Source: Membranipora membranacea
Lineage: Eukaryota > Bryozoa > Gymnolaemata > Cheilostomatida > Membraniporidae
Direction: 5' to 3'
Assembly (NCBI GenBank): GCA_914767715.1
Contig: OU612071.1
Coordinates: 26,409,681 to 26,473,680 of the forward strand
DNA length: 64,000 nucleotides
Shown here: positions 34,560 through 45,884 of the stretch, in pieces
Layout: each line of letters begins with the position of its first letter
Position numbering within the stretch: the first letter of the stretch is position 1
Notes under the pieces: generated by a model
Database searches by the model: none
What the model was told of the DNA's origin: nothing
Seen by the model: the letters and a program-made list of their open reading frames with translations, nothing else
Translations under genes and position numbers: made by a program

Positions 34560-35290
34560 TTCATGACACCTTCACTGAAACACATGTATTCGTAATTTAT
34601 TTTTCCGCAGGTATCAATGATGACAGCCAGATTACTGACAGCTGCAATCGATGACACCCATGGTATGAGATGAATTATGTGATATAGAACAAATCGAATC
34701 CTACATCTTTTAACACACTAATGCAGTTTCTAGCTTTACACTAGGTGGCTACCCGAATCAAAGAAGGATCATTATAGTGAGAGAGTTTTCTTATGGCAGT
34801 CATGAAAATATAACGAGTAAGAAGCGGTCGCAAGATCTCATCCCCAATGGGTGAGAGTTCTGTGTGAAAAAAAATGGTTGTTGCCCATGGATGGATTGGT
34901 ACAGGTAAGCCTATGTACTTCCCAGTCTAGGTTCTGACTGACTCCAAAAACAAACAAGCTAGCTTGTACTATGCCTAGATCGATTACGATAGGCCTACTC
35001 AGGCTACTATTGTATGTTGGGAGATTGTGGGCTGAACATGATGAAGCAATTACAACCATAGACTAGAGCCAGACAGATGAGATGCATTACTCCTAGCTGG
35101 GCCTACTACAATACAGTGCACTTCATCATACAATAATACTTAAAATAATTACCATAGGTAGGCATATTAAATAAATTATATAATAAAACTTGAGGAATAA
35201 ATAATAATAATAATAATAAATAACCTACCAAACAAATAGAACAGGATTTTCTCCTGTGTTCATTCTTAATTCTGTCAGTGCAAATGCACA
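34560..35290. other. No gene seen
   Basis: A short (ATA)n run lies near 35200-35220. No ORF with recognisable content was found. Confidence 0.5.
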
Positions 35291-35292
35291 CA

Positions 35293-35640
35293 GATTCTTC
35301 TTGAGCTATCCTGTACAAGGAGTGTTTCAGTGGAGTGGTGTGGCTCTCTGATTGATTTGGTGTATGGAAAATATTTATTTTCTTGCACACCGATTCTTCT
35401 TGAGCTATCCTGTACAAGGAGTGTTTCAGTGGAGTGGTGTGGCTCTCTGATTGATTTGGTGTATGGAAAATATTTATTTTCTTGCACACAGATTCTTCTT
35501 GAGCTATCCTGTACAAGGAGTGTTTCAGTGGAGTGGTGTGGCTCTCTGATTGAGTTGGTGTATGGAAAATATTTATTTTCTTGCACACAAATTCTTCTTG
35601 AGCTATCCTGTACAAGGAGTGTTTCAGTGGAGTGGTGTGT
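35293..35640. repeat. 99-bp tandem array (3.5 units), split by X
   Basis: Units start at 35293, 35392, 35491 and 35590. Because 99 is divisible by three, both strands stay open (minus: LYRIAQEESVCKKINIF...). The fourth unit stops at 35640 in GGAGTGGTGTG and resumes at 38239 with GGTGTGGCTCTCTGAT, beyond X copy 2. The long ORFs are best explained by the period rather than by coding, although real coding cannot be excluded. Confidence 0.9.
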
Positions 35641-38236
35641 GAGGAACGGAAATTTGTCCTAACTCACTCACTGTGCATATACTTTAAGAGAGTATATGCT
35701 GTGAGGAACGGAAATTGTTGTCCTATCCTATACTAAAGTAAATGCCGTGTACTATTAGTATGTATAGTTGTTCTATAACCGTCCTACTTATAAATTGGTT
35801 CTAACTATGTTTGTAGTTATGGTTTTAAATCTTGCACTCCGGACACTTCAAAATGTCACTTTATTGTGTAATTTATTTGTAGTTCTAATTTGGAGTTACC
35901 TCCTCTTTCATGCACTGAAGAAAGACAAGATCGCTCAAATCTATTAAAACGTGGTTCCAATTGGTAATGCTAGCACTCTGGTGAGTACGAGGTATTTAAC
36001 TTATTAATTTATAGTGACGAACAGCAGGTTCCCACTACTCCACAAAGCAATTTACTACGGGGTTGTTATTGAGCCTGACCTCTTCTTAGCTTCACTAGAA
36101 GTTACCTTCAAGTTGTTTAAGAAAGGTTCCTGCCGATAACCTGCTAAGACCCCTGTCTTGTTCTAACAGTAAAACTCTTGATGAGTTTCGAGACAATGCT
36201 CTTACACCACAAAGTCAATATAATCCTTAGATGTTAATATGACACAATCACTATTTATGAATGTGTTCAGGTACGTTATATATTTTTGTTATTCAACTTA
36301 GGTGACTGATTTTATTTATAAGCACCTACTTGATCTCTGTATAGTGCCTGGAAGCCCAATCAGGTAATCAAGGCGGTGTATCAGTATCACAGGCCTCTTA
36401 GCCAAGTTAAATTAGCTAAAGACTCCAACCCAATTTCTAGTGAAGGAATGAGGTATCAGTCTGTGGTCACTCTAAAATTAATGTTCAAGTTCTATATTCA
36501 ATGTTGAATTAATGTTTCACAGATTAGAGGTATCTTATCTTAAATCGGTCGCGTCCTACTTCTTTAAAACACAAGAATCTAATCCTAAACTATTATTCCG
36601 AAACTTAATCTATTTAACCCCCAAGCAAATATGAATACTAATTAATACTGTTCTGCTTTGACAATAGTTCCCAATGATACTTCTAAAATGATTTCCGACT
36701 TGATATGAGCACCTACGCGAAATACCTGCGTTTATGGTGGGTCACAATGATTTCCGACTTTGATATGAGCACCTTACGCGAATTACCTGCGTTTTTGGTG
36801 GGTCACAATGATTTCCGACTTTGATATGAGCACCTTACGCGAATTACATGCGTTTTTGGTGGATCACAATGATTTCCGACTTGATATGAGCACCTTACGC
36901 GAATTACATGCGTTTTTGGTGGGTCACAATGATTTCCGACTTTGATATGAGCACCTTACGCGAATTACATGCGTTTTTGGTGGGTCACAATGATTTCCGA
37001 CTTTGATATGAGCACCTACGCGAATTACATGCGTTTAAGGTGGGTCACAACGATTAAACCTCCTAAAGTTAATTTTGAATCCTGTTTCAGAGTGTTGTTA
37101 TAGTAACAATTAACAACGACTTACTTTAGTTGATTGCAAAATTGCCTTATAAACTCTTAGTGAATATGACCTAACGTCTGAGTACCTGACGAACTGTCCC
37201 TAATTACTTTGCCAATTACTATATGCATAGAAATCAATTACAACAGTATATTCACTAAAGTTATTGTTTATTGTCTTGATACTTATAAAAAAAAATGATA
37301 ATGTAATTCAAATGATACTCACAGTATATATTGGTCCTTAGACTCCACTTTAGTGTTAGCGTTCCAACAAAGATCTCTGATTTAAAGCTAGCATTTATTA
37401 AATCAAAATATAATGTCTTTTACTAGCTATGTAAAAAGTTGACTGTGCTGCTCAAAGAATTAAACTGTACTAATTTACTGTTCAAAATTTCGGCCTTTAT
37501 ATAGGTGCCGATTTTTGTGCTGACTCTGCTTGTTGTCGTTTGATTAGCTGTCGGCGGATTAGTGGATTAGTGTCTCTTGTGGCTTTGTTATATGAAACCG
37601 TTCTGTGGTCACGTCACGTGGTATATGGCTGTTGTTCCTCAGTCTACCTTCTGGAATTTATTGTTCTATTTTTGGGCTGACTTTGTTGTTGTTACTCCAT
37701 GATTAATCACTTCTGTGTCATCCTGAAGATTAGTTGGTACTTGGTGCTATGACGTTTTGGAAAACCAAATTCCTGAAGATTAATTGGTACTTGGTACTAG
37801 GATTAGTGTCTCTTGTGGCTTTGTTATATGAAACCGTTCTGTGGTCACATCACTTGGTATATTGCTGCTGTTCCTCAGTCTACCCTCTGGAATTTGTTGT
37901 TCTATTTTTGGGCTGACTTTGTTGTTGTTACTTCCTGGTTAATTACTTCTGTGTCACCCTGGAGATTACTTGGTACTTGGTACTATGACGTGTTGGAAAA
38001 CCAAATTACTGCGTCACTGGAATTCCTATTTTCTGACCGGATTAGCATGCTCCGGTTGTCTTCGTTACATCTTTGATGGATTACTTCTGCGTCTCTCTGC
38101 TCGTTGTGTATGCTTGAGACTACAAAATACCATGGAGGTTACTGGGTGCATTTGTTTCCATCTCTATCTGTACCCTCTGACTTCTGCGGCTGGCTGAATA
38201 TGACTACATATCTCAAGTGCCCATTTTTGGTACTGA
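35641..38236 (-). mobile_element. Element X, copy 2 (complete, inverted)
   Basis: This runs from GAGGAACGG (the X right end, complemented) to GGTACTGA (the X left end, complemented), 2596 bp. It interrupts a 99-bp tandem unit. Flanks GTGGTGTGT and CAGGTGTGG agree at 6 of 9 positions, a degraded target duplication. The 240-bp unit is double as in copy 1. The 60-bp array has six units (36690-37054). The right end carries a second GAGGAACGGAAATT motif 62 bp inside (35703). Confidence 0.8.
36690..37054 (-). repeat. 60-bp tandem array in X copy 2 (6 units)
   Basis: Unit starts (GATTTCCGAC) are at 36690, 36749, 36810, 36871, 36931 and 36992. Units differ at a few positions, e.g. ACCTGCG or ACATGCG. 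Confidence 0.9.
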
Positions 38237-38328
38237 CAGGTGTGGCTCTCTGATCGAGTTGGTGTATGGAAAATATTTATTTTCTTTTGCTTATTTCTAT
38301 CATTAACTTCGAAAACAAGAAGGACTCT

Positions 38329-38487
38329 TCAGTATTTCCCCAGCACTTGACTTACTTATTGGATGATAAAACACAAGCTATTTTGAGATGGCCTGCCTTT
38401 GACCTTGACAAGGAATTACCTTCTCTTTTCAGTATACTCTACAGTCATGACAATAGAAGGCAACTCATGAAATTACGCAAATTCTAA
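38329..38487 (+). pseudogene. Coding-like fragment W2 (paralog of W1)
   Basis: The frame reads VFPQHLTYLLDDKTQ, RWPAFDLDKELPSL and ends KLRKF and a stop, matching the minus-strand reading of 8100-8262. The stop position and flanking TTACGCGTAA sequence are shared. Orientation is opposite to W1, about 30 kb apart. The family is unknown. Confidence 0.4.
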
Positions 38488-38573
38488 ATTAATATAATTA
38501 CGCAAATTATTACGCGTAATACGGCAATTACGCAAATTCACAAACCCGATATTAGGCAGGGCCCACCGTAGTA

Positions 38574-38895
38574 AGTTTGGAGTAGCGTTTAAGACTTTGG
38601 CAGCAAGGGTTTGTCAGAGTAGTAGCAATTTAGAATTTGGCAGCAAGGGTTTGTCAGAGTAGTATCATGTTTGGACTTTGGCAGCAAGGGTTTGTCAGAG
38701 TGGTAGCATTTTAGACTTTGGCAGCAAGGGTTTGTCAGAGTAGTAGCACTTTAGACTTTGACAGCAAGGGTTTGTCAGGGTAGTAGCATTTTAGACTTTG
38801 GCAGCAAGGGTTTGTCAGAGGAGTAGCATTTTAGACTTTGGTAGCAAGGGTTTACCAAGAGTATCAATTTTAGACATTGGTGGTAAGAGATTATT
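38574..38895 (+). repeat. 40-bp tandem array (about 8 units)
   Basis: CAGCAAGGGTTTGTCAGAG recurs at 38601, 38641, 38682, 38722, 38762 and 38802, more weakly at 38842 and after. Units are directly adjacent with no spacers. Confidence 0.9.
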
Positions 38896-39090
38896 GAGGT
38901 GAAATACAGAGTTCAAGATTACGAGTTGAATACACGGTGACAGAGACGTACACAAAGAGGAATTACAGAGTTCAAGATTACGAGTTGAAGACACGGTGAC
39001 AGAGACGTACACAAGGAGGAATTACAGTGTTCAAGATTACGAGTTTGAAGACATAGTGACAGGAGCATTCACAAAGAAGAATTACAGACT
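38896..39090 (+). repeat. ~59-bp tandem array (3.3 units)
   Basis: GTTCAAGATTACGAGTT recurs at about 38912, 38970 and 39031, with GTGACAGAGACGTACAC in each of the first two units. It directly follows the 40-bp array but is unrelated to it. Confidence 0.9.
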
Positions 39091-39099
39091 TCACTAGAA

Positions 39100-40425
39100 T
39101 ATAGCAAGTACAATATTATTTTGTAAGGCAATTATTTTTAAGACCTTGAAGATTAATTTATATCTCAAATTTTATGAAGTTAAAGTGTCATCTGATTTTG
39201 TTTTCAACAAATTCAAAATTCGCAAGAGGCTAATATTTTCTAGCCGGGCAGGTGGCACTTCAGGGTATTTATTGGCATGCCTAAAGTGGGGCGTAAAGCA
39301 GTTTATTTTGGCAAGTGAGACTGCTTCGCTTGGGTCAAATACTTTAATAAGTTAACATAACTATTGGAGAGCTTGAATCAAAGTCATCCTTTTATGTAAT
39401 TGAAAGTGATTATTTATAAGGCGGAAATTTAATTTTGTTATCATAAGTAGACAAATTATATGTTATGTAATAGTAAAGCTAATTCGTTGAAGTATCATTT
39501 CCCGCAAGTCAGGGTAAGGATAGTCCTAGTTCTATCAAGTAGCCTTTTCTGTTCAGAACTGTGAACGGTAGAACGAAGTCTATTTTTGGGTTGCCTTTTG
39601 TTAAACAAAGCACTTGATTATTGACATAATAGACTAATTGAGATATTAATCTGGTTTATTAACATAGTGTGTAGACATAAACATAGACAGGTCATACATA
39701 ATTTGTTGCATTCTTGTAAACTTTCCTAACCACGTCATAATAAGGAAGTTACAATAGGGTTTCCCAGTGAAGTTCCTTTGTAATATTGAGGAGGGAATTC
39801 CCTAAGTTAAACTATCTTGAGTAACTACGGTTGAATAGTATTAATTGACCATAGACGTTGACGCTTATTATTACATTGTATTTTGAGATATTACCCCTGC
39901 TAGGAACCTGAGAAAATTAGTATTTACTAACGGCGTAAAACCCAAAAGCCGACCTTACCAGCCTGACACAACACAGCAACACAGTTTATCCAAAAAAACC
40001 TCAAACGTCAAAATATTTGCAAAAATTGTTGAAAAGATTGTCCAAACCTCAAATCACTCAGTATTAATCATTGCATGCTTTGGATTTCAACATCATCCTA
40101 ATGCCTGAAATTTCGAGATTTACAAAGAATTTATTTTATATTTTTGTGCGATTTGGAAATATATATTTTCAAGAAAAACACACAATCTACCTGTGCAAAT
40201 TTTGTATCTTCCATAGAAATTCTATTGAAAGCCGCTATTCATGAAGCTAATAATTGAAGCATATCACTGGTTTTCATGCGGGCTGAAGACGGAGTTTGAT
40301 TGGAATGTCATAGCCACAATCTCATTTATTCACAATATTAATGTAAACAAAACCTTGAAATACTTAGCTTAGCTTAGCGATGTATTGATCTGCCTTTATA
40401 TTGCCAATTTCTATCTCGAGCAGTA
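39100..40425. other. No gene supported
   Basis: An ORF of 69 codons at 39146 has no recognised motif. The rest is AT-rich and featureless by eye. Confidence 0.45.
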
Positions 40426-40428
40426 ACC

Positions 40429-40545
40429 ATGGTTAACAGAAAATGTTGTATCTGTCAAAGCACTGTGGGTTATTTCCAGTGGCCGAAATCATACAGATTT
40501 AAACTTGAGTGGTGTGACTACCTCAGAGATATTTTCCATCGATAA
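40429..40545 (+). pseudogene. Zinc-finger-like exon fragment (THAP/ZAD-like start)
   Basis: From ATG at 40429 the frame reads MVNRKCCICQST, YFQWPKSYRFKLEWCDYL, then stops at 40543-40545. A CxxC followed by FxWPK and WC resembles the first half of THAP-type domains. A second Cys pair (SICYKC) follows about 20 bp later in another frame. No C-x2-H or AVP box is visible, so the family is tentative. Confidence 0.3.
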
Positions 40546-40863
40546 TCACATGGACTCGACGTCGATTTGCTACAAATGCCTCCTAAATGATATTCAATCT
40601 TGCTCTCACTAGAGCTGTTAATCTCCCTGTAGTTTTCACTCTCACTATCTGATGAGCTAGAGCTGTAATTTTTGCCATGTTCCATTTAGATCGTTAGCTT
40701 TGTCACTGAATCATGAAATGTCATACACTATCCCATTTTACCAGCTAAACCACATGGGACAGATAAATAATGCTTTTGATATCACATGTAGAATATCAAA
40801 ACCACTGTGTCATAACAATACCCCTTAGTTACAAAGTACTGTATATCCCCATTATAATCTGAC

Positions 40864-40932
40864 GTACTAAAAAGGTACTATTTTCAACAAGTGATCACAA
40901 CTCCAAAGTAAAAAATAGTACCTTTTTAGTAC
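40864..40932. repeat. Hairpin with 21-bp arms
   Basis: GTACTAAAAAGGTACTATTTT and its complement are separated by about 27 bp. It may be a very short MITE or a cruciform. Confidence 0.85.
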
Positions 40933-41806
40933 CTTCTCATCCCAACTTTGAGGGCAAATAAGTCTTAACTGGGCCACAGGCTGCTTTTGAACATAGAATA
41001 ATTTTCTAAACTAGACTGAGATCTCTAGAATGATACCAAAAAACCTAATCCATTACAAACACTTTAAAAGGTTAATATATTATTCATCTCTATTCCATGA
41101 TGGGGTATGAGAAAGGAAAACTGTTGGTCCAAGGACAGTGACACACTACACTTACTGAGCCTTTGCTTTGGGATCACCAATCATAATCATAATTTGAATG
41201 TTATCATCATGGCAAAAAGGGAGGAAGACTGTCTCACAGGATAATTGGTCAGTCTAGTCTATTATTCTTCCAGTCATTCTTCCAATGCAAGGAGCCTGTG
41301 TTCTGTGGTGTGGTCTGTCATCTTGACATGACTGACAGGCTTTGATAGATAGTAGTCCATTAGTAAGTGTTTGATTGGGTTCAAGTTTTCTGAAACCATT
41401 GCTGCCCATGTCCCTGGTTTCCTGCTGCTGCTGCTGTTAGAAATGAATGTCACATGAGGAATAACTAACAACAAAGCAGTTCTCCCGCGATTATGTAGGC
41501 CTACGTATGCTATCTTCTTGGAATCAATCCTCGCCAAGATACATGCTTTCATTTATATATCAATCACCTAAAACACTACACTGGGAAAGAACGCAAAATC
41601 ATTTAATGCAAAGCTGCATTGAATGACACACAGCATCGAAAGAAGCTCATTTGTGTAGAGAGATTGCTTTATTATCGCCTCCTATATCTTTTCAGATTTA
41701 GGTTGGGTTGGAGGTTTACAATAGAAAATACTGATGAGCTTCTTGTGCTGCACCGTTATTTATTGCACATAATAATTGAATCCACAATTGATATTTTTGT
41801 TCTTAG

Positions 41807-41869
41807 AGCGAAGACAGCTGATGCTGATGACCCGGCTGATGATGCCACAGTTGAGCCGCTGCTTCCTGG
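41807..41869 (+). CDS. Acidic exon-like piece, unknown gene
   Basis: TTTTTGTTCTTAG acceptor and CCTGG|GTAAGT donor enclose 63 bp reading AKTADADDPADDATVEPLLPG. A possible 21-bp micro-exon (CCCCTCAG acceptor, ACG|GTAAGT donor) follows at 41949-41969 and keeps an open frame. Both donors match consensus well. No upstream or downstream partners were established. Confidence 0.35.
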
Positions 41870-41999
41870 GTAAGTCACTATATTGTCCGTATGCTTGGCC
41901 AGGCCAAGTGAGTTTGTTTTGTCTGTAAAGACATTGATTACCCCTCAGTGCTGCGAGGCGAATAAGACGGTAAGTACATAGATGCACAGTGATAATAAA

Positions 42000-42480
42000 A
42001 AGTGTAAGTCTGACTAGTCAAGGGGAAAGGGGGTCAGTATTTTTGATACCGTATACCTATGACTGGCCTGCCACTAATTGTTTGCTGCTAGGCTGTGCGT
42101 TTTATTTAGCCACAACCTTGGCTGGAATCATGGCAACACCATCACCGGGTAGGAAAACTGCTTGATTGTTTTTGTCGATCGAAGATTTGCATCTTAGTTT
42201 AATGGTCACTGCTTGCTCATAGTATCATCAGAAACTATTGATAATAGTCTCTGGTATCATACCACAGTTTGCCAGACAAAAGAAAACATTTTTCAATGTC
42301 ACTGCTCACAAAATATTTCATAGCATAAGCTTCATATCATAGTTATTCATCACTATTATGCTCTAACCACAAGTGCTTGTATGGAGACCATCACTTGGAC
42401 GCTATGCTGTGTATTAGCTCTTGTGACAGCCAAAACAGAAAAATCTGTGAACTGATAATGTATATGCACTTTTGTTATGT
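42000..42480. other. No gene seen
   Basis: Unremarkable sequence between the acidic exon-like piece and the tRNA-like repeat. Confidence 0.5.
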
Positions 42481-42483
42481 CAA

Positions 42484-42556
42484 CCATGTATAGCTCAGTG
42501 GTAGTGCTTTGGCTTAGCATGCACAGTTTTCTGGGTTCAACGCCCAGGTTGGGAAG
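42484..42556 (+). repeat. tRNA-Ala(AGC)-derived sequence (SINE head)
   Basis: TAGCTCAGTGGTAG matches a tRNA A box. CTTAGCAT has the Ala anticodon AGC in its loop setting. CTGGGTTCAACGCCCAG forms a perfect T arm. The D stem is imperfect and the anticodon and acceptor stems do not pair well, so this is a tRNA pseudogene or SINE head rather than a working gene. Confidence 0.55.
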
Positions 42557-42609
42557 GGATTTTTGTATTTGATTTAAAAGCTTCAAAACTTCTCATCTTG
42601 GACATTGAT

Positions 42610-43420
42610 CTGACTTTAACTACTCTGTGATGTACAACGCAAATAAGACAACAGCCTCACAGTGTTGTTTGATGGCTCCTGCTGATTACACTGTATGTTT
42701 TTGACGACATCATGATTGTGAATTGTGTGAATTGAGACTTTGTTCATGTTTTTGAAAACAACAACTAATATTAGATTGGTAACGCAATAGTTTAGGCACA
42801 ACACAAACATCAAGATGATCTTTGTCCAAAGCATGTCCAACCGTATCTGCTCTCAGCGCCATGACCAAGGATGTAATTGGAGCATTGGTTTAATATTTCT
42901 GTGACAACCATCCGTGGCACAACTTGCCAGTCGCCAGTTGCATGTTTCTACTTCAATATCCAAATAAGAAGAGACATTCACAATCAAGAAAACAACTCAT
43001 ATAGCCTTGCTAATAAATATACCTACAGCTGGAGACAGATAGAAATTTGTCGGACCTACATATCTTGTGAAACTTATTCATTTTTGTTATTACCATTGTT
43101 TGAAGTATATAATATACTTTTTATCTGTGAGAAAGAAAGTTTCTAATTGGCTATTCAACTTCCACATTTCTACGTGAATCATAAATTTTCATATGTGGCC
43201 GGCTGATATTTGGAGGCGCAAATTATTAGGATACAGTCTGAGTTCAATATGCTGCACAGTATAGTCAACTTGCTCAGACAGCTTCGAAGTTGTTTAGAGC
43301 GCCGGGACTACTGGGACTTTTTTGACCCCCAAGTGTGCTTTGACCTGCCTGTAAACTGTGATCAAAATGGTGCACACACAGCGGTATAGCCCATGAGACA
43401 CTCACTATTTGCCCACCCAC
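42610..43420 (-). repeat. Repeat R, copy 1
   Basis: It is inverted relative to 57010-57830 and similar along most of its ~0.8 kb, e.g. CCAGTCGCCAGTTGCA and TTTACAGGCAGGTC. In both copies one frame reads VKNI(Q/K)CNQQ(E/Q)P...TVRL, hinting at a decayed coding core. Termini are not defined. Confidence 0.65.
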
Positions 43421-44120
43421 TCTCCAGAATGTTGTGGGAGACTTTGATTTACAATTTTTTTAACCAAAATAATATTTTATTTTGGCACACATTGTCCATA
43501 GCTTAATTGTATTTCATGATTATAATTTTCTTGTTTGCATCATAATTTTTTGTTCCCATTGTCTTCATTAAATCTTATTTTCAACATAGAATGCTGTAGG
43601 TGATTGGAATCTTGATATTGGATCAATTTCTGGGTGATTGTTCATATATCAGTTAAATTCTTGCCGTAGATTGAGCTTCAGACTGTCTTCATAAAGGTAC
43701 AAATGGGCAACAAAAGCTTTAATATCAGCTGTCCCAGTAATGTTCAGACATTATTTTCATAAAGAAATTTTTATTATCAGTATCAAATAACATTATCTAA
43801 GCTCAATAAGCACAGCATATGTTTTTTTCTAAATAATAAAGAAAACTACTAATATTTATGGAGTCCAGTAGCAGTTGGCACTAGTGCAGGTATGGTAACC
43901 CGCTACTCTATTGGGTAAGTATTTCCTGTCACAGTCATCTAGACAATCCTAAAACAAAGAATTCTTGAATAAAATCTACTCCGCAATATCGTCTCAACAT
44001 TATTCTCATCGCCATAATTTGGTTTGAAATATGTCTTTCAACAGAGCATACAATGAATTCAATGAAATATTTTTCTGTTTTCTGTTTTATAATTTTTAAC
44101 TGCCAAGTCATGATTCGTGC
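43421..44120. other. No gene supported
   Basis: AT-rich. A minus-strand ORF at 43935-44126 overlaps the end of the next exon candidate and has no recognised motif. Confidence 0.45.
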
Positions 44121-44122
44121 AT

Positions 44123-44327
44123 TCAAAACAAAGGCGGTGGCATTTTAATGATTTCAAAGTTCCTCAATACATTCAACACATTGAAACACTGGTAGGAAGT
44201 TTTGGACTGAACCAAGTGAAACCATCTTAGGGGTTTGTTTAGTTTGTTAGCACAAAACTGAAATGGATTATTTTGATTACAATCATCAGCATCAGCTTTG
44301 CTTAACATATTATCTTTCATGAAGAAG
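44123..44327 (-). CDS. Possible terminal exon, unknown protein
   Basis: Acceptor TTTAAACTTACAG precedes an open frame FFMKDNMLSKADADDC, NPFQFCANKLNKP and so on to a stop at 44123-44125. Three Cys are present. It lies downstream, same strand, of the signal-peptide exon at 45231, but the phases (2 in versus 0 out) do not join directly, so an intermediate exon would be needed. The MITE at 44340 sits just before the acceptor. Confidence 0.3.
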
Positions 44328-44335
44328 CTGTAAGT

Positions 44336-44846
44336 TTAAAGAATACAGAAGGACCACAGCAGTATAAAGTCTGTCAGCTAGTTCTGCAGTAATTATGCAA
44401 TATTTTCACATTTAGAAATATTTTCACCTTTAGAAGGTTAAAAATTATGTACAGTGTTAGAAATTGTCCTCCCTTCTCATCTAAGAGCTATGATGTATTC
44501 ATGTAGCCTAGTGCTGTACCAACCTAATAAACTACTTCTTCAAAATAATTTTAATCACCATTCTTTTCACATAAGTTCAAAATAAATATTGTTCCATTGT
44601 CAGGAGATATTTTACAACAGTAGATAACTTCATTTATGAATTTATACAGTTCTCTCAAAGAGATACAAGGTACTAGGCTTCGCAAATACCTCATACCTCA
44701 CATATGAGAAGGGAGGACAATTTCTAACACTATACATAATTTTTACCCGGAAGTGCTATGAATTTTCTAACTATGAAAATATTGCATAATTACTGCAGAA
44801 CTAGCTGCCAGACTATGTATTACTGTGGTCCTTCTGTATTCTTTAA
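44336..44846. mobile_element. TTAA-flanked MITE with ~140-bp TIRs
   Basis: The element is 44340-44842, beginning AGAATACAGAAGGACCAC and ending with the complement; inverted arms run to about 44482 and from about 44701. TTAA at 44336-44339 and 44843-44846 is the target duplication. TTAA sites point to piggyBac or Kolobok superfamilies. No coding capacity. Confidence 0.85.
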
Positions 44847-45230
44847 GTGAGGGGTATGCAATTTGTTTGATTTTATTTGAGTGGTATGAAATAATTTCGA
44901 GCAAGGAGTAAATTATCTAGAGGATTAATCTAATGCAATAACCTGTTCTTGACAAAGTTTCAAAGTTTACAGTGCATGCTTGCCATGGTAACGTAAATAT
45001 TAGTTTGTTGTAGGAAAATTTTGTGAGTGAATGAATGACAGGCAGCATTGTTAAGGTAGAATAAGGCATCAAAACTTTATATTTAATATTGAATATATGA
45101 ATTTCAGATCACATCAAAATATTGCTGATAATGATAGGTTAAGTTTATCACGCGATAACTGACAGGATTTATTGAATCAAGGCTTATTCTGATGCAGAGG
45201 GTGAACAAGTAGATTGAATTTATTACTTAC

Positions 45231-45347
45231 ATAAAAATCTGCTGGACTTAATAATTCTGCGCATGAACATATGGCAGTCAACATCAGCAAGACAAGTGCT
45301 AAAGAAATGGTCCAAGCTCTCATTGTGTTTTGTGCACAGAAATTTTC
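45231..45347 (-). CDS. Signal-peptide exon of a small secreted-protein gene
   Basis: The exon begins after TTTCCCTAG, has ATG at 45321-45323 and ends TTTTAT|GTAAGT in phase 0. It encodes 31 residues: MRAW, a hydrophobic core (ISLALVLLMLTAIC), then SCA|E, a standard signal-peptidase site, and ELLSPADFY as the mature start. Together with the upstream untranslated exon and TATA box this is a well-formed gene start. Later exons were not identified with confidence, so the mature protein is unknown. Confidence 0.65.
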
Positions 45348-45516
45348 CTAGGGAAAGACGGAAACAATGAAATCAATCAATATTAATTTGGATGCATATA
45401 GTTTCTACATGTGATGAACATTATACAGAATATGTTTCATTCAAGTCAAAATATTTGGGAAAAAGTATTGAGTAATCAACGAATAGACAAAGGATAAGAT
45501 AAAATTGGTAACTTAC

Positions 45517-45562
45517 TTATCAAGGTATTGTGTTGATACTTGTGAACAGGCAAAGAGGTAAT
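45517..45562 (-). other. 5' untranslated exon of the secreted-protein gene
   Basis: About 45 bp from the predicted start site to CCTTGATAA|GTAAGT. No ATG in a useful frame. The intron to the coding exon is about 170 bp. The 5' end is placed 25-30 bp below the TATA box, so it is approximate. Confidence 0.5.
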
Positions 45563-45586
45563 GCTTCCCATCATCACAGCGACCAG

Positions 45587-45594
45587 CTTTTATA
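45587..45594 (-). promoter_or_regulatory. TATA box (TATAAAAG)
   Basis: GACTATAAAAGCTGG on the minus strand lies about 30 bp upstream of the inferred start of the untranslated exon at 45517. Position and context fit a core promoter. Confidence 0.6.
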
Positions 45595-45884
45595 GTCATG
45601 TCATTGGTAGAGCTTCAACAACCATGACGATGACTTTTCTCAAAGTTTGCTTCTTAATATAAACATTCCAGATCATAACGAAATTAACACAAGTTGTTGT
45701 TTAATAGCCTATATGGACAACATCGTCAATTTGATGTCAATTAGTATCAAATAGTATCATAATGGATAAAATTGATTGGGTACATTTGGATGGCTTGCAA
45801 TATTTCCTTAAGCAAATTTGATTTCTTCATATCTCAGTTGAAAAACGATCAATAACATTTATAACAATGATATGGTCATATGGC

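Noticed and set aside
35106-35615. 169-codon repetitive ORF as a gene
   Set aside because: The 99-bp period keeps both strands open; no start context, splice site or family supports coding.
38574-38895. CRISPR-like array
   Set aside because: Units are directly adjacent with no unique spacers and drift in sequence; this is a minisatellite in an animal-type genome.
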